NCBI RefSeq assembly: GCF_003076135.1 | Contig: NZ_QDGZ01000001.1 | Coordinates: forward strand, 372,001 to 436,000 | Direction: 5' to 3' | Source: Nocardioides gansuensis | GTDB taxonomy: Bacteria; Actinomycetota; Actinomycetes; Propionibacteriales; Nocardioidaceae | Length of the DNA: 64,000 nucleotides | Shown here: positions 63,547-64,000 of the stretch, piece after piece | How the letters are laid out: every line of letters starts with the position of its first letter | How positions within the stretch are numbered: the first letter of the stretch is position 1 | Translations under genes and position numbers: made by a program | Notes under the pieces: model-generated | What the model was told of the DNA's origin: nothing | Database searches by the model: none | What the model saw: the letters and a program-made list of their open reading frames with translations, nothing else

Positions 63547-64000
63547 GTGGCCGACCTCGACATCCCCGACGCGCCGGCGATCCCCGGCACCACCCACGTC
63601 CACTCGGGCAAGGTGCGCGACCTCTACCGGATCGACGAGGGCGAGCACGCCGGCCGCCTGCTGATGGTGGCGAGCGACCGGGTCAGCGCCTACGACTTCG
63701 TGCTGTCCCCGGGCATCCCGGACAAGGGCGAGATCCTGACCCGGATGAGCCTGTGGTGGTTCGGCCAGCTGGGCGTGCCCCACCACGTGGTCTCCACGGA
63801 CGTCCCCGATGCCGTCCGCGGCCGCGCGGTGATCTGCGAGCAGCTCGACATGTTCCCGGTCGAGTGCGTGGCCCGCGGCTACCTCACCGGCAGCGGCCTG
63901 CGTGAGTACGCCGAGTCCGGCAGCGTCTGCGGCATCGGGCTGCCGCCCGGGCTGGTCGACGGCAGCCGTCTGCCGGAGGCGATCTTCACTCCGGCGACCA
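63547..64000 (+). CDS. purC: SAICAR synthetase, N-terminal part
   Basis: 151 residues visible to the right edge. [45 protein letters not shown] and the start region are all PurC motifs. Joins aspartate to CAIR in purine synthesis. GTG at 63547. The C-terminus lies outside the window. It completes purA, purD and purB in the region. Confidence 0.95.
   Translation, partial: MADLDIPDAPAIPGTTHVHSGKVRDLYRIDEGEHAGRLLMVASDRVSAYDFVLSPGIPDKGEILTRMSLWWFGQLGVPHHVVSTDVPDAVRGRAVICEQLDMFPVECVARGYLTGSGLREYAESGSVCGIGLPPGLVDGSRLPEAIFTPAT

Overview
The window is high-GC, actinobacterial chromosomal DNA, most likely from Nocardioides or a close relative in the Nocardioidaceae. That placement is an inference from the high GC content, frequent GTG starts, ATGA/GTGA-coupled operons, a class I lysyl-tRNA synthetase, an aerobic cobalamin route with CobN plus a ChlI/ChlD-type chelatase partner, and an HspR-type (HAIR) site at clpB. 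No rRNA, tRNA, transposase, phage or CRISPR was seen.

Layout. (1) 1-19.6 kb is an aerobic (oxygen-dependent) cobalamin biosynthesis island. It carries cobS (partial), cobT, cbtA, cbtB, a fused cobB-cobC, cobO, a ChlID chelatase subunit, cobL, bluB, cobM, fused cobI-cobJ, cobH, a short cobG, cobN and cobF. Four cobalamin riboswitches, three on the minus strand and one on the plus strand, head four transcription units. The cobalt importer genes cbtBA are among the controlled genes. (2) 19.5-29 kb holds clpB with a HAIR operator, a frameshifted lipoprotein, an AEC transporter, a D-2-hydroxyacid dehydrogenase, an aminotransferase, an MFS transporter and pyrE. (3) 28.9-35.1 kb is a beta-galactoside module: ABC importer, GH42 galactosidase and DeoR regulator around one divergent promoter region. 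(4) 35.1-49.3 kb is mixed housekeeping: DedA, a SpoU/TrmH methyltransferase, an EamA exporter, a secreted M14 carboxypeptidase, a LuxR-type regulator, fba, a solute:sodium symporter with DUF3311, an AbiEi-like gene, lysS, and a diacylglycerol-kinase-like protein. (5) 49.3-54.1 kb carries purA, purD and purB; purC begins at the right edge. (6) 54.1-59.7 kb is a compact putative malonate/dicarboxylate module: GntR/FCD regulator, MatC-like carrier, CaiB-type CoA-transferase and a fused AccD-AccA carboxyltransferase. (7) 59.8-63.4 kb has small genes, acylphosphatase, and a three-gene operon with features of type VII (ESX) secretion substrates.

The most unusual property is the repeat content. Short palindromic elements (about 20 and 36-41 bp, with ends resembling GGTCGAG...TCGAGACC) lie in frame inside or at the edges of cobalamin genes: the cobT N-terminus, the cobI-cobJ linker, three sites in cobN and the cobF N-terminus. 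Another supplies the stop codon of pyrE. A different palindrome sits inside cobB. A separate family of exactly 70-bp palindromes occurs three times, two copies bracketing the AbiEi-like gene and one after the malonate module. The other main candidate for something undescribed is that malonate module, which would replace MatA/MatB or the ACP-based malonate decarboxylase with a CoA-transferase plus a stand-alone fused carboxyltransferase.
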